From Alphaproteobacteria bacterium (GTDB taxonomy: Bacteria > Pseudomonadota > Alphaproteobacteria > JAJTHO01): a stretch of DNA of 12,651 bases. The position numbers and the translations under genes were made by a program. The notes beneath the pieces were generated by a model. That model was not told where the DNA came from. It did not search any database and saw only the letters and a list, made by a program, of their open reading frames with translations. The stretch covers positions 1 through 12,651 of the forward strand of contig JAJTHO010000076.1 in NCBI GenBank assembly GCA_021297975.1, read 5' to 3'. Shown one piece after another: positions 1 through 6,827 of the stretch (positions within the stretch are counted from its first letter, which is position 1; each line of letters begins with the position of its first letter).

Positions 1-18
1 CGCAACCCTGAGGTGTGA

Positions 19-435
19 ATGTACTTAAACGCGTTTGAATCTGCCGCCGCATCGCCGCACGCTGGCACCAGTTTTACCCCTGAATATTTCGCGCCGCGCC
101 GCCCCAAACAGCCCGCGCTTGCATTGATTGAGGATATTCTGGCCGATGATTTCGCCGAAGAGGTCTCTGTTATCAGCCTTAAGGGCAAAAGCTCCATCGC
201 CGACTCCATTCTTATCGCAACCGGGAAAGCGGCGCGGCATTTAGACGCATTGGCCGAAAGAATCCGCGATGCCGTAAAAAGCGCAGGCTATAATGAGCCG
301 GTTGTTGAGGGCAAAGGCGATAGCGGCTGGGTTTTGGTGGATGCCGGCGATATTATCGTGCATTTATTCCGCGCCGAAGCACGAAAGCATTACAATTTAG
401 AGCGCATGTGGGGCGCAACGTTTTCCGCTGAATAA
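19..435 (+). CDS. rsfS: Ribosomal silencing factor RsfS (Iojap/YbeB family), 138 aa
   Basis: RsfS binds ribosomal protein uL14 on the 50S subunit and blocks joining with the 30S subunit, lowering translation when nutrients are short (family knowledge). The family signatures are clear: residues 51-69 (VISLKGKSSIADSILIATG), the EG...GWVLVDAGDIIVHLF block at about 97-117, and the C-terminal Y125..LERMW. The conserved domain begins near residue 34, so there is an N-terminal extension of about 30 residues with no recognisable motif. The start at 19 is supported by GAGG at 10-13, five bases before the ATG, and no other ATG lies before the domain. In many bacteria rsfS follows nadD and precedes rlmH; here the next gene is a terC homologue, and only 18 bases of upstream sequence are visible. 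Identification is secure; the exact start is fairly secure. Confidence 0.95.
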   Translation: MYLNAFESAAASPHAGTSFTPEYFAPRRPKQPALALIEDILADDFAEEVSVISLKGKSSIADSILIATGKAARHLDALAERIRDAVKSAGYNEPVVEGKGDSGWVLVDAGDIIVHLFRAEARKHYNLERMWGATFSAE

Positions 436-445
436 TATTGCACTG

Positions 446-470
446 AAATTGCTGCTCTGCTAAGCAGTTT
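446..470 (+). terminator. Possible weak hairpin terminator after rsfS
   Basis: An 8-bp stem with one G-T wobble can form between 446-453 (AAATTGCT) and 463-470 (AGCAGTTT), with a 9-nt loop. It is followed by AAAATTT rather than a proper T tract. It lies between rsfS and the terC homologue and could be a weak terminator or simply leader structure for terC. The evidence is weak. Confidence 0.25.
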
Positions 471-496
471 AAAATTTAAAAGTCAGGCGGAGAGCA

Positions 497-1489
497 ATGG
501 ACAGCATCTTACAACTCCTTACAACCGAATGGATGGGCAAGGACGCTTGGTTATGGCTGCTTTTTGTGGGTGTTGTTGTTGTCCTCCTCGCCTTTGACCT
601 CGGCGTTTTGCATAAAGACCAGCATATCATCGGCGTTAAAGAAAGCCTGCTGCTGAGCGGTTTTTACCTAACCTTCGCCTGTCTTTTTGGTGTTTTTGTC
701 TGGCTTGATCTTGGCGCGGAGGCGGGCGCTCATTATTACACCGCGATGCTGGTTGAAAAGACGCTGGCGATGGATAACATCTTTGTTATCTCGCTTATTT
801 TTACTTTCTTACATATCCCGCCAAAGTATCAACACCGCGTCCTCTTTTGGGGAATCTTAGGCGTTATTGTACTTCGCGCTATTATGATTGGCGTTGGTGC
901 AACAATTGTTCAGGAATTTGAATGGGTACTCTACATCTTTGCGGCGTTCCTTATCTTCACCGGCGTTAAAATGCTGGTGATGGCCGACAAAGAGCCGGAC
1001 ATTGCCAATAATAAATTCCTCAAATTCTTGAAGAAAAACTTCCGCTTCACCGATGAAATGGATGGGCAAAAATTCTTTATCAAAAAGCTGGATTCTAAAA
1101 CCGGTAAGATGGTGAAATTCGCAACGCCGCTGCTGCTGGCGCTTGTGATGATTGAGGTGGCCGATGTGGTGTTTGCCGTGGATAGTATCCCGGCGGTCTT
1201 TAACATCACAACGGATCCCTATATTGTTTACACCTCCAACATCTTCGCGATTTTGGGATTGCGGGCGATGTATTTCGCGCTGGGTGCGATTATCCACCGC
1301 TTTAGTTATCTGAAATATTCACTGGCGCTGGTGCTCGTGTTTATCGGCTCTAAAGTGTTTGCGGCAGACTTACTGGGCATTGAGAAAATTCCGGCCTTTG
1401 TATCGCTGGGCGTTACGGTTGGGCTGCTTGCTGGCGGTATCCTCTACTCGCTCTACAAAACCAAAAATGCGGAAAAAGTGGCGCATTAA
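497..1489 (+). CDS. TerC/Alx family integral membrane protein (putative metal ion exporter), 330 aa
   Basis: This is a multi-pass inner-membrane protein of the TerC family. The full-length, Alx-like form is about 320 residues, matching 330 here. Family members are linked to tellurite resistance and to manganese export that protects the cell or metallates exported proteins. Visible signatures are acidic residues inside membrane helices: D34 in FDLGVLHK, E87 and D93 in VEKTLAMDNIFVIS, and E220, D223 and D229 in IEVADVVFAVDSIPAVF, which are the likely metal ligands. A charged cytoplasmic loop (about 165-205) separates the two halves, which look like an internal duplication. A GGAG at 489-492 lies four bases before the ATG. 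I see no yybP-ykoY (manganese) riboswitch, and the 61-base leader is too short to hold one. The substrate cannot be fixed from sequence. Confidence 0.92.
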   Translation: MDSILQLLTTEWMGKDAWLWLLFVGVVVVLLAFDLGVLHKDQHIIGVKESLLLSGFYLTFACLFGVFVWLDLGAEAGAHYYTAMLVEKTLAMDNIFVISLIFTFLHIPPKYQHRVLFWGILGVIVLRAIMIGVGATIVQEFEWVLYIFAAFLIFTGVKMLVMADKEPDIANNKFLKFLKKNFRFTDEMDGQKFFIKKLDSKTGKMVKFATPLLLALVMIEVADVVFAVDSIPAVFNITTDPYIVYTSNIFAILGLRAMYFALGAIIHRFSYLKYSLALVLVFIGSKVFAADLLGIEKIPAFVSLGVTVGLLAGGILYSLYKTKNAEKVAH

Positions 1490-1514
1490 GAGCGGCTCAC
1501 CTATATAGGGCGTG

Positions 1515-2219
1515 ATGTTTAGTTTTTACGCTAACCCCACACGTTTCTTACGCCTCAAAGAGCGTGTGTCACCGTGGCTTTTGTTGCTGGCTGTCGCGGC
1601 GTTAGGAGCAGGCATCGTTTGGGGACTTTTTTTCAGCCCGCCTGATTACCAGCAAGGCGAAACGGTGCGCATCATGTATCTGCATGTGCCGTTTGCCTGG
1701 ATGAGCATGTTTTGTTACGCGTGGCTCGCGGCCTCGGCGGCGCTGTATCTGATATACGCCCACCGTCTGGCGGATTTACTGGCGCAGGCGTTTGCGCGGG
1801 TTGGCGCGATACTAACCTTGATGTGCCTTCTAACCGGCAGTATCTGGGGTAAGCCGACCTGGGGCACATGGTGGGTTTGGGATGCGCGGCTCACTTCTGT
1901 TTTATTGATGTTTTTCTTGTATATCGCTTACTGCCTGTTGCGGGCGCGTGAAGAATCGGGAAAGCGCGCCGCGATTTTGGCACTGCTCGGCGCTGTTAAC
2001 CTGCCGGTTATCAAATTTTCCGTTGATTGGTGGAACACGTTGCATCAACCGGCCAGTATCAGCAGGCTGAGCAGCCCGGCGATTCATCCGGATTTGCTGT
2101 GGCCGCTGCTTTTATGCGCGGGCGGATTGCTGGCGCTGACGCTGTGGCTGTCGATGGCGTGGGTGGAAACGCTGTGGCGCGAGGCGCGGGTATTACGGCG
2201 CGAGGCGCAGCATGATTGA
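1515..2219 (+). CDS. ccmC: Haem exporter/handling protein CcmC, 234 aa
   Basis: CcmC is the inner-membrane protein of System I cytochrome c biogenesis that presents haem to CcmE. It shows the tryptophan-rich haem-handling (WWD) segment GTWWVWDARLT near residues 117-127, and the two conserved periplasmic histidines, H57 (in MYLHVPFAW) and H177 (in WWNTLHQP). About six hydrophobic helices are visible and the length is normal for the family. I chose ATG 1515 because AGGG at 1507-1510 is spaced four bases from it; an in-frame GTG sits directly upstream at 1512. The gene starts 25 bases after terC and its last 8 bases overlap ccmD. The expected upstream partner ccmB is not here but 8 kb away on the other strand. 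Confidence 0.95.
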   Translation: MFSFYANPTRFLRLKERVSPWLLLLAVAALGAGIVWGLFFSPPDYQQGETVRIMYLHVPFAWMSMFCYAWLAASAALYLIYAHRLADLLAQAFARVGAILTLMCLLTGSIWGKPTWGTWWVWDARLTSVLLMFFLYIAYCLLRAREESGKRAAILALLGAVNLPVIKFSVDWWNTLHQPASISRLSSPAIHPDLLWPLLLCAGGLLALTLWLSMAWVETLWREARVLRREAQHD

Positions 2220-2337
2220 TGGCGGGTGGAGCTTTGTTATCGCGGCGTATGGCGCAGGTATCCTTGGTCTTGCGGCCCTCTGCGGCTGGACGGTGCTGCG
2301 CCTCAAACGCGCCCGCAAAAGGGACACTGGCGCATGA
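2212..2337 (+). CDS. ccmD: Small haem exporter protein CcmD, 41 aa
   Basis: This short ORF begins MIDGGWSFVIAAYGAG and runs through one membrane helix (about residues 8-29) into a basic tail (RLKRARKRD). That is the standard CcmD plan: a small single-pass protein that stabilises the CcmABC-CcmE complex and helps release haem-loaded CcmE. Its ATG lies inside the end of ccmC (8-base overlap) and its stop TGA overlaps the ccmE ATG (ATGA), so translational coupling is likely. It sits exactly where ccmD is expected between ccmC and ccmE. It is short enough for automatic annotation to miss. The identification rests on size, topology, the conserved aromatic N-terminus and position. Confidence 0.85.
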   Translation: MIDGGWSFVIAAYGAGILGLAALCGWTVLRLKRARKRDTGA

Positions 2338-2783
2338 AGCCGCGCCAGCAACGCGCGCTGTGGATAGTGCTAACTGTTTTTCTTGCAGGCGCGGGAACGG
2401 CGATGACGCTAAACGCGTTTCAAGACAACATGCTCTATTTCCACAGCCCGGCGGATATTGTGGGCACTGAATTAGAGCACAGCACCCGCCCCTTTCGTCT
2501 TGGCGGGCTTGTGGAACAGGGAAGCTATAGCGCGACAGGCGTCTCGCATCGTTTCCAAGTGACAGACGGCGCAAAGATCTTGGCGGTGCACTACACCGGC
2601 CTAATGCCTGCACTATTTCGAGAGGGACAGGGCGTTATCGCCGAGGGGCATATGGAAAAGGGCGTGTTTGTCGCTAACAAAATACTCGCTAAGCATGATG
2701 AAACATACATGCCGCCCGAAGTTGCCAAGGCATTAAAAGAACAAGGCCACTGGAAACAAAATCAGGAAGAATACAAGCCATGA
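2334..2783 (+). CDS. ccmE: Periplasmic haem chaperone CcmE, 149 aa
   Basis: CcmE is a membrane-anchored OB-fold protein that binds haem covalently through a histidine and passes it to the CcmF/H lyase. Here residues 9-28 form the N-terminal signal anchor, a beta-rich domain follows, and the haem-binding motif is LAKHDETYMPPE with H121 as the attachment residue and Y125 as the conserved tyrosine ligand. The start is ATG 2334, which overlaps the ccmD stop (ATGA); the frame is open upstream to 2226, but that stretch is ccmD in another frame. The 3' end overlaps the ccmG start, again as ATGA. In many alphaproteobacteria ccmE is grouped with ccmI, ccmF and ccmH, so its place between ccmD and ccmG is less common. 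Confidence 0.95.
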   Translation: MKPRQQRALWIVLTVFLAGAGTAMTLNAFQDNMLYFHSPADIVGTELEHSTRPFRLGGLVEQGSYSATGVSHRFQVTDGAKILAVHYTGLMPALFREGQGVIAEGHMEKGVFVANKILAKHDETYMPPEVAKALKEQGHWKQNQEEYKP

Positions 2784-3292
2784 AAAACAATGTGTTGCTC
2801 TATATACTTGTTGCTGCAGCCGGGCTGCTTATCGGGGTTTTTCTCTACGCGCTCACCGACCAAAAAACGCAAACGCCGCCTTTGGCTTCGGTTCCCGAAT
2901 TTCAGATACCGTATCTTAATGATACAAACACCCAGTTAAACAGACAGACGCTTCTAGACGGCACACCGCGTGTTGTTAACTTTTTTGCATCGTGGTGCGC
3001 GCCGTGTATTGTTGAATTGCCGCAGCTTCGAGCACTGCAAAGCAAAGGCATCCCCATTGTCGGCATTGCCTTTCAAGACACACCGGAAAACATCACCGCC
3101 TTTGTAAACAAACACGACAAAGCGTATTCAATCGTCGCCATAGACGGCAAGGGGGCAGCAAGCATTGGCTGGGGCTTGCTGGGCGTTCCCGAAACGTTTG
3201 TTACGGATGGGAACGGCAACATAACCTGGCATTTTCGCGGCGCGCTTTTACCCGAACACTTACCGGAAATAGAGGCGGCCTTAGGGCGTTAA
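2780..3292 (+). CDS. ccmG: Thiol:disulfide interchange protein CcmG/DsbE, 170 aa
   Basis: This is a membrane-anchored periplasmic thioredoxin-like protein that reduces the CXXCH cysteines of apocytochrome c (directly or through CcmH) before haem attachment. It has an N-terminal membrane anchor (about 5-25), the active site FFASWCAPC with C73 and C76, the following acidic residue E79, and the cis-proline loop GVPETF (P137), which is the CcmG form of the thioredoxin motif. The ATG overlaps the ccmE stop by four bases, completing a tightly coupled ccmC-D-E-G unit. The last 12 bases overlap the end of the convergent GH5 gene. TlpA or ResA-type reductases share the fold, but the context makes CcmG the best call. 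Confidence 0.93.
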   Translation: MKNNVLLYILVAAAGLLIGVFLYALTDQKTQTPPLASVPEFQIPYLNDTNTQLNRQTLLDGTPRVVNFFASWCAPCIVELPQLRALQSKGIPIVGIAFQDTPENITAFVNKHDKAYSIVAIDGKGAASIGWGLLGVPETFVTDGNGNITWHFRGALLPEHLPEIEAALGR

Positions 3293-4459
3293 GCCCAAGG
3301 CTTCGAGCATTTCTGGATCAAACGTGCGGTATCCCTCACTAGGATTGACAAACACAATCGCGCCGTCTCTCGTTGTCTCCGTCTCGCCGTTCATCACCGT
3401 TATACCCATCATGTCGGTGTAATTCCAGACCGTCCAAGGTATGCCGTAACTTTCAGCAGCCTTGCGCACATCACGCAAATAGCGAAGGCGGGAATCTTTA
3501 TCCGTGCCGCTGGTTTCATCCATTGCGCCAAATTCGCAAATCATCAACGGAACGCCCCGCTTGCTTGCCCATTCTGCCGCTAGGCGCAACCGCTCACGGA
3601 TTTTATCCCCATCCCAATTTTCTTGTTGATAGGCGGCAACGGCATCAAAAATAGTTTTTTTCGGAATATCATCGCTGATGATAGTGAAGTTTTGATCAAG
3701 CGATAATGCAGCCGGATATGACAGTCCGCTGATGCGGCCAAAGGCATGTTTGAAATTCTGGCGGATATTCCATTCGCCCTGATGGCTGATGATAAAAGGC
3801 TCATAAAAAGGAAACGTGTAGATAACATTTTTATCAGGAAGCAGCGTCGTATCCTCTAAACCAAACGTTCGGGTATTGCCGCCAATGGGGGGGCTGGCGA
3901 TAATGGTATGCTTTGGCGCAGCAAGGCGAACAGAACGCCAAAGCCGCTTTTGAAAACGATTCCAGGCGGGAATTTTATGATAATACTGCGGCTCATTTAA
4001 CAGCTGAAACGCGAGGCGTTCTGGCGGGTACTGCACGCTATAGCGCGCGCTAAGATAATGCCAAAGGCTTATCATTGCGTCCTCAAGAGCATCATTACCT
4101 TCTACTTTTACGCGCAAGGATGTGTCGATGTGCATATCAAGCACAACATTAAGCCCATGCTCCATCAACAGCGCCAACGCATCGTCTAGTGCTGCAATAT
4201 TGGGAACAGGTTCTTTTTTATTCGGGTTATCAATATCAAAGCCAAATCGGCTAGGGTTATAGGGCAGGCGCACATAATCAAAACCCGCATTTTTAATCAG
4301 CGCCGCATCGCGCGCATCCAGCGGTTGACGCACCGCATTCGCAACCCATCCGCCCAAATTCACACCGCGATTCGCATCAAACGGGATGCCTTCCCCATTA
4401 GCCATAACGGACGTAAAAGGAAAAATAAGTAGAAACATCAACAAAAATAACGTCTTCAT
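3281..4459 (-). CDS. Secreted glycoside hydrolase family 5 enzyme (cellulase/endoglucanase-like), 392 aa
   Basis: The protein resembles GH5 (clan GH-A) beta-glycanases, retaining enzymes that cleave beta-1,4 or related glucan or mannan links. Visible features are a signal peptide (about 1-20, ending SVMA), the GVNLGGW start of the barrel (32-38), the acid/base glutamate in QLLNEPQ (E156), and the nucleophile glutamate in LMICEFGA (E309). No carbohydrate-binding module is seen, and the whole protein is one barrel domain. The start at 4459 is chosen because GGAAAG lies about eight bases upstream and the signal peptide begins there; an ATG at 4486 would add nine charged residues before it. It converges on ccmG (12-base overlap) and diverges from the lipoprotein gene. 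GH5 covers many substrates, so the substrate is not known. Confidence 0.88.
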   Translation of the reverse strand: MKTLFLLMFLLIFPFTSVMANGEGIPFDANRGVNLGGWVANAVRQPLDARDAALIKNAGFDYVRLPYNPSRFGFDIDNPNKKEPVPNIAALDDALALLMEHGLNVVLDMHIDTSLRVKVEGNDALEDAMISLWHYLSARYSVQYPPERLAFQLLNEPQYYHKIPAWNRFQKRLWRSVRLAAPKHTIIASPPIGGNTRTFGLEDTTLLPDKNVIYTFPFYEPFIISHQGEWNIRQNFKHAFGRISGLSYPAALSLDQNFTIISDDIPKKTIFDAVAAYQQENWDGDKIRERLRLAAEWASKRGVPLMICEFGAMDETSGTDKDSRLRYLRDVRKAAESYGIPWTVWNYTDMMGITVMNGETETTRDGAIVFVNPSEGYRTFDPEMLEALGLTP

Positions 4460-4521
4460 GAGATCTCTTTCCTTTACGCGCATCATACCCTATATATTTA
4501 TCATCATGGGAAAAAAATGTG
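4460..4521. promoter_or_regulatory. Divergent intergenic region between GH5 and lipoprotein genes
   Basis: These 62 bases must hold the start signals for both divergent genes. An AT-rich core (CTATATATTTAT, around 4490-4501) could supply -10 elements, but I see no -35 element at proper spacing on either strand. The GH5 ribosome binding site lies at the left edge. Confidence 0.35.
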
Positions 4522-5046
4522 ATGAAAAAAGTTTTTTTAACCGCTGTAATGCTTCTTCTTACAGCGTGCGCGGGTTCTAACGTGAAAGATTACGCCGCAG
4601 AAACCCCTAAATTTTCATTAGAACAGTATTTCACCGGCCACACGAAGGCATGGGGTATTTTTGAAGATCGTTTTGGCGCGGTGCGGGCGCGTTTTGTTGT
4701 TGATATAAAAGGCACAAAAGAAGGCGATACCCTTACCCTTGTTGAAGATTTTGTGTATAGCGACGGTAAAACGGAACAACGCATCTGGAAAATCCGCAAA
4801 ACGGGTGAGGATACCTACGTCGGCACTGCCGGGGATGTTATCGGCGAGGCAACCGGTGTTGTTTCAGGCAACGCGCTTAACTGGGCATACGCCATGGATT
4901 TGAAAACACCTGACCGCACCTTGCGCGTGAAATTTGACGACTGGATGTATCTGATGGATGAAAAGCGTCTGATTAACCGCGCCTATGTTCGGAAATGGGG
5001 CATAGAAGTCGGCAGCGTCACGCTGTTCTTTGAAAAACAAGATTGA
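4522..5046 (+). CDS. DUF3833-type lipoprotein, 174 aa
   Basis: The N-terminus is a lipoprotein signal: MKK, a hydrophobic stretch, then the lipobox LTAC with the lipidated cysteine at C16. Alanine at +2 predicts sorting to the outer membrane. The mature part (FTGHTKAWGIFEDRFGAVRARFVVDIKG..., then a beta-rich body with TLVEDFVYSDGKTEQR and W-containing strands near DDWMYLMDEKRLINRA) fits the DUF3833 family, whose function is unknown. The frame also allows a GTG at 4519; ATG 4522 gives the cleaner signal peptide. Its stop is only five bases from the end of convergent plsC, leaving no room for a terminator between them. It diverges from the GH5 gene, but a shared job is only a guess. Confidence 0.85.
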   Translation: MKKVFLTAVMLLLTACAGSNVKDYAAETPKFSLEQYFTGHTKAWGIFEDRFGAVRARFVVDIKGTKEGDTLTLVEDFVYSDGKTEQRIWKIRKTGEDTYVGTAGDVIGEATGVVSGNALNWAYAMDLKTPDRTLRVKFDDWMYLMDEKRLINRAYVRKWGIEVGSVTLFFEKQD

Positions 5047-5051
5047 TTACA

Positions 5052-5714
5052 TCAGGTGTAAAGCGCCGCTAGGGTATTCACTAGAGCACGGCGCGGCATA
5101 GCGGCAGGATACGCTTCATGGAAATGCAGGCTTGCCATACCGCGCTGAGCCTTTGCCATGTTTTTCGGCCAAAACAAGCCTGTATTGAGCGTTAGGGGAA
5201 TGACGGGCAGGCCAGTTTGCTCAGCGAGCAGCGCAACGCCGGGCAACACGCGAACGGCGGTATTTGGCGCTTGCCGCGTCCCCTGAGGAAAAATAATCAG
5301 CACGCGTTGGCTCTTTTTTGCCGCGTCTGCAAGACGACGCAGGGCGGTAACGCCCGCCTTTCTGTTTAAAGAAATCGTCTGTGTCTTCCATAAATACCAG
5401 CCAAAAATCGGTATCCACAGCAATTCGCGTTTCAGCACAAACGCCGCATCGGGATAGAGCCGCGCGATGATGAAGGTTTCTAAGGCCGATTGATGCTGTG
5501 CGGCTAAGATAAACACGCCGGTGGGCTGCGTGCCGGTAAGCTGCCAGGTAATACCCAAAACGCGCCGCACCAGCAGCAACACGCCCGATAACCAGAGTAA
5601 GCGCGGCCACTTAAAACACCGGCGCGGCAACAACAAAAACGGCAGGAATAAAACGCCCAGTAGCAACGTCCAAGCTGTCAGTAGTAACGCAAAGGCAATA
5701 CTATAAAAGGGCAT
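5052..5714 (-). CDS. plsC: 1-acyl-sn-glycerol-3-phosphate acyltransferase (PlsC/LPLAT family), 220 aa
   Basis: PlsC transfers an acyl chain to lysophosphatidic acid to form phosphatidic acid, the precursor of membrane phospholipids. A hydrophobic N-terminal region (about 5-50) anchors it to the inner membrane. The family blocks are present: block I as HQSALE (H74 to E79, an HX4E version of the usual HX4D), block II around VLKRELLWIPIFGWYL, block III as FPQGTR (142-147, usually FPEGTR), and block IV PVIPLTLN (170-177). I start it at ATG 5714, which overlaps the ydcF stop (TGATG); a TTG just upstream is in frame. It is the last gene of the ftsE-to-plsC operon. A lyso-ornithine-lipid acyltransferase from the same superfamily is a possible alternative. 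Confidence 0.88.
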   Translation of the reverse strand: MPFYSIAFALLLTAWTLLLGVLFLPFLLLPRRCFKWPRLLWLSGVLLLVRRVLGITWQLTGTQPTGVFILAAQHQSALETFIIARLYPDAAFVLKRELLWIPIFGWYLWKTQTISLNRKAGVTALRRLADAAKKSQRVLIIFPQGTRQAPNTAVRVLPGVALLAEQTGLPVIPLTLNTGLFWPKNMAKAQRGMASLHFHEAYPAAMPRRALVNTLAALYT

Positions 5715-6292
5715 CAATAGTTTAACTCAAGATGCAGCAACCGATGCGCACCGGCAAAAAGGAATTTTACATATTCCATCAGCAGCGACAAAAGAACACC
5801 GGGTCTTTGCCAGACATATTCCGGGTTAACCTCTGGATTCACAACGGGATAGGGTATTATTTCAATCTTTGTAACGGCGCGGCGCAGCTCACTTAATGCA
5901 CGCAGCATGTGCGCCTGATTGGTGACAAAAACAATTTTACGAACCGTCCGGCGCGCCGCCCAATCGCTTATTTCTGCGGCATTGCCGCGTGTTGTTTGCG
6001 CCGCAAAGCCGATGGTTAAACAGCAATCCGTCATTGCTTCATCAAGCCCCATCAGCTTGGCTAATTCCCTTGGCTTCACATCATTATGCACGCCTGAAAT
6101 AAAAATTTCCGGCGCAGAACCGGCGCGGAAAAGCCTCCCTGCTGCTTCTAAGCGGGCTGTTCCGCCTGTAAGAACAACGATGGCATCACCCTGCGGCAGT
6201 TCGCCCTCAATCGGCCGGGGAATGGCGTCAACAAAACGCACAAAGCCGCCACACAGCACAATGAACAGGATGAGACTAACGCGCCACAACAT
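5714..6292 (-). CDS. YdcF-like DUF218 domain protein, 192 aa
   Basis: The protein has an N-terminal membrane helix or signal anchor (about 4-22) and then a DUF218 domain: DAIVVLTGG (36-44), a helix ending in FRAGSAP, the strand IFISGV, and the AAQTTRGNAAE block that corresponds to the family's T..NA/E motif, followed by IVFVTNQAHMLRA. DUF218 proteins include SanA, ElyC and YdcF, which act in envelope integrity or nucleotide binding, but no reaction can be assigned here. The ATG at 6292 gives a normal anchor and a 17-base overlap with the phosphatase gene; a TTG start at 6331 would overlap it by 56 bases. DUF218 genes between ftsX and plsC are a recurring alphaproteobacterial arrangement. Confidence 0.85.
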   Translation of the reverse strand: MLWRVSLILFIVLCGGFVRFVDAIPRPIEGELPQGDAIVVLTGGTARLEAAGRLFRAGSAPEIFISGVHNDVKPRELAKLMGLDEAMTDCCLTIGFAAQTTRGNAAEISDWAARRTVRKIVFVTNQAHMLRALSELRRAVTKIEIIPYPVVNPEVNPEYVWQRPGVLLSLLMEYVKFLFAGAHRLLHLELNY

Positions 6293-6827
6293 GGGAAAGA
6301 TACTGGGTGACAAATTCGGGAAGATCAACAACCTTTATCAGCGGACGGGTCGGCAATTGTTGCAACAAAACCTCTGTCTCGCGCCCCTTTCCTGTCCCAA
6401 CCAAAACAGCCTTACAGCCCGCCGCCCACGCGGCTTCTAAATCCCGCAGCGCATCACCAACAAAGGGCGTCTCTGCTGCCGATGCGGCAAATTTTTCGAG
6501 TGCCTCAAAAAGCATCCCCGGCGCGGGTTTTTTTCGTGCGCTCTCACCCTTATCCGTTGCGGCATAGAGCGCATCGAGGTGTGCGCCGTTCGCTGCTAAT
6601 TTTTGGATAAGCGCCGCGTGAATCGTATCAAGCTGCTCTGCTGTAATCTCACCCCGCCCCACACAGGCTTGATTGGTGCACACCGCAACCTTTACCCCGG
6701 CGTTATTCAGCGCCGCAATCGCCGCCGCAACGCCGGGTATAAGTTGCAATTCATCGGGATGCAAAACGGCGCGCCCTAAATCGACGTTTATAACGCCGTC
6801 TCTATCCAGCAAAACTAGGCGCGTCAT
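6276..6827 (-). CDS. HAD-IIIA phosphatase, GmhB/HisB-N-like, 183 aa
   Basis: This is a HAD-superfamily phosphatase of the HisB-N/GmhB type, whose classical member removes the 7-phosphate of D-glycero-D-manno-heptose 1,7-bisphosphate during LPS core synthesis. HAD motifs: LLDRDGVIN with nucleophile D8 and acid/base D10, motif II VAVCTNQ (T51), motif III lysine in ARKKPAPGM (K100), and motif IV GDALRDLEAA (D125, D129). GmhB enzymes normally carry a CxH...CxC zinc loop just before the KP.PGM motif; here that loop (about 86-99) has no cysteine or histidine and is shorter. The substrate is therefore uncertain. ATG 6827 overlaps the ftsX stop (ATGA); the longer reading frame upstream is antisense-frame noise within ftsX. 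Confidence 0.82.
   Translation of the reverse strand: MTRLVLLDRDGVINVDLGRAVLHPDELQLIPGVAAAIAALNNAGVKVAVCTNQACVGRGEITAEQLDTIHAALIQKLAANGAHLDALYAATDKGESARKKPAPGMLFEALEKFAASAAETPFVGDALRDLEAAWAAGCKAVLVGTGKGRETEVLLQQLPTRPLIKVVDLPEFVTQYLSHVVAR

Noticed and set aside
1..18. Possible end of an upstream gene: CGC AAC CCT GAG GTG TGA reads as five codons and a stop just before rsfS
   Set aside because: nadD often precedes rsfS, but five codons cannot identify a gene, and the stop could be chance.
436..496. Manganese (yybP-ykoY) or pH-responsive RNA upstream of the terC homologue
   Set aside because: The gap is only 61 bases and I could not find the paired elements expected for such an RNA.
2226..2333. 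N-terminal extension of ccmE by 36 residues
   Set aside because: This stretch codes for ccmD in another frame; the ATG at 2334 gives a normal CcmE signal anchor and an ATGA overlap.
2059..2613. 184-residue minus-strand ORF across ccmC, ccmD and ccmE
   Set aside because: It is antisense to three well-supported genes, has low-complexity Ala/Arg/Pro composition and no recognisable domain.
5919..6440. 173-residue plus-strand ORF across ydcF and the phosphatase gene
   Set aside because: It is antisense to two overlapping genes with clear motifs and has no recognisable features of its own.
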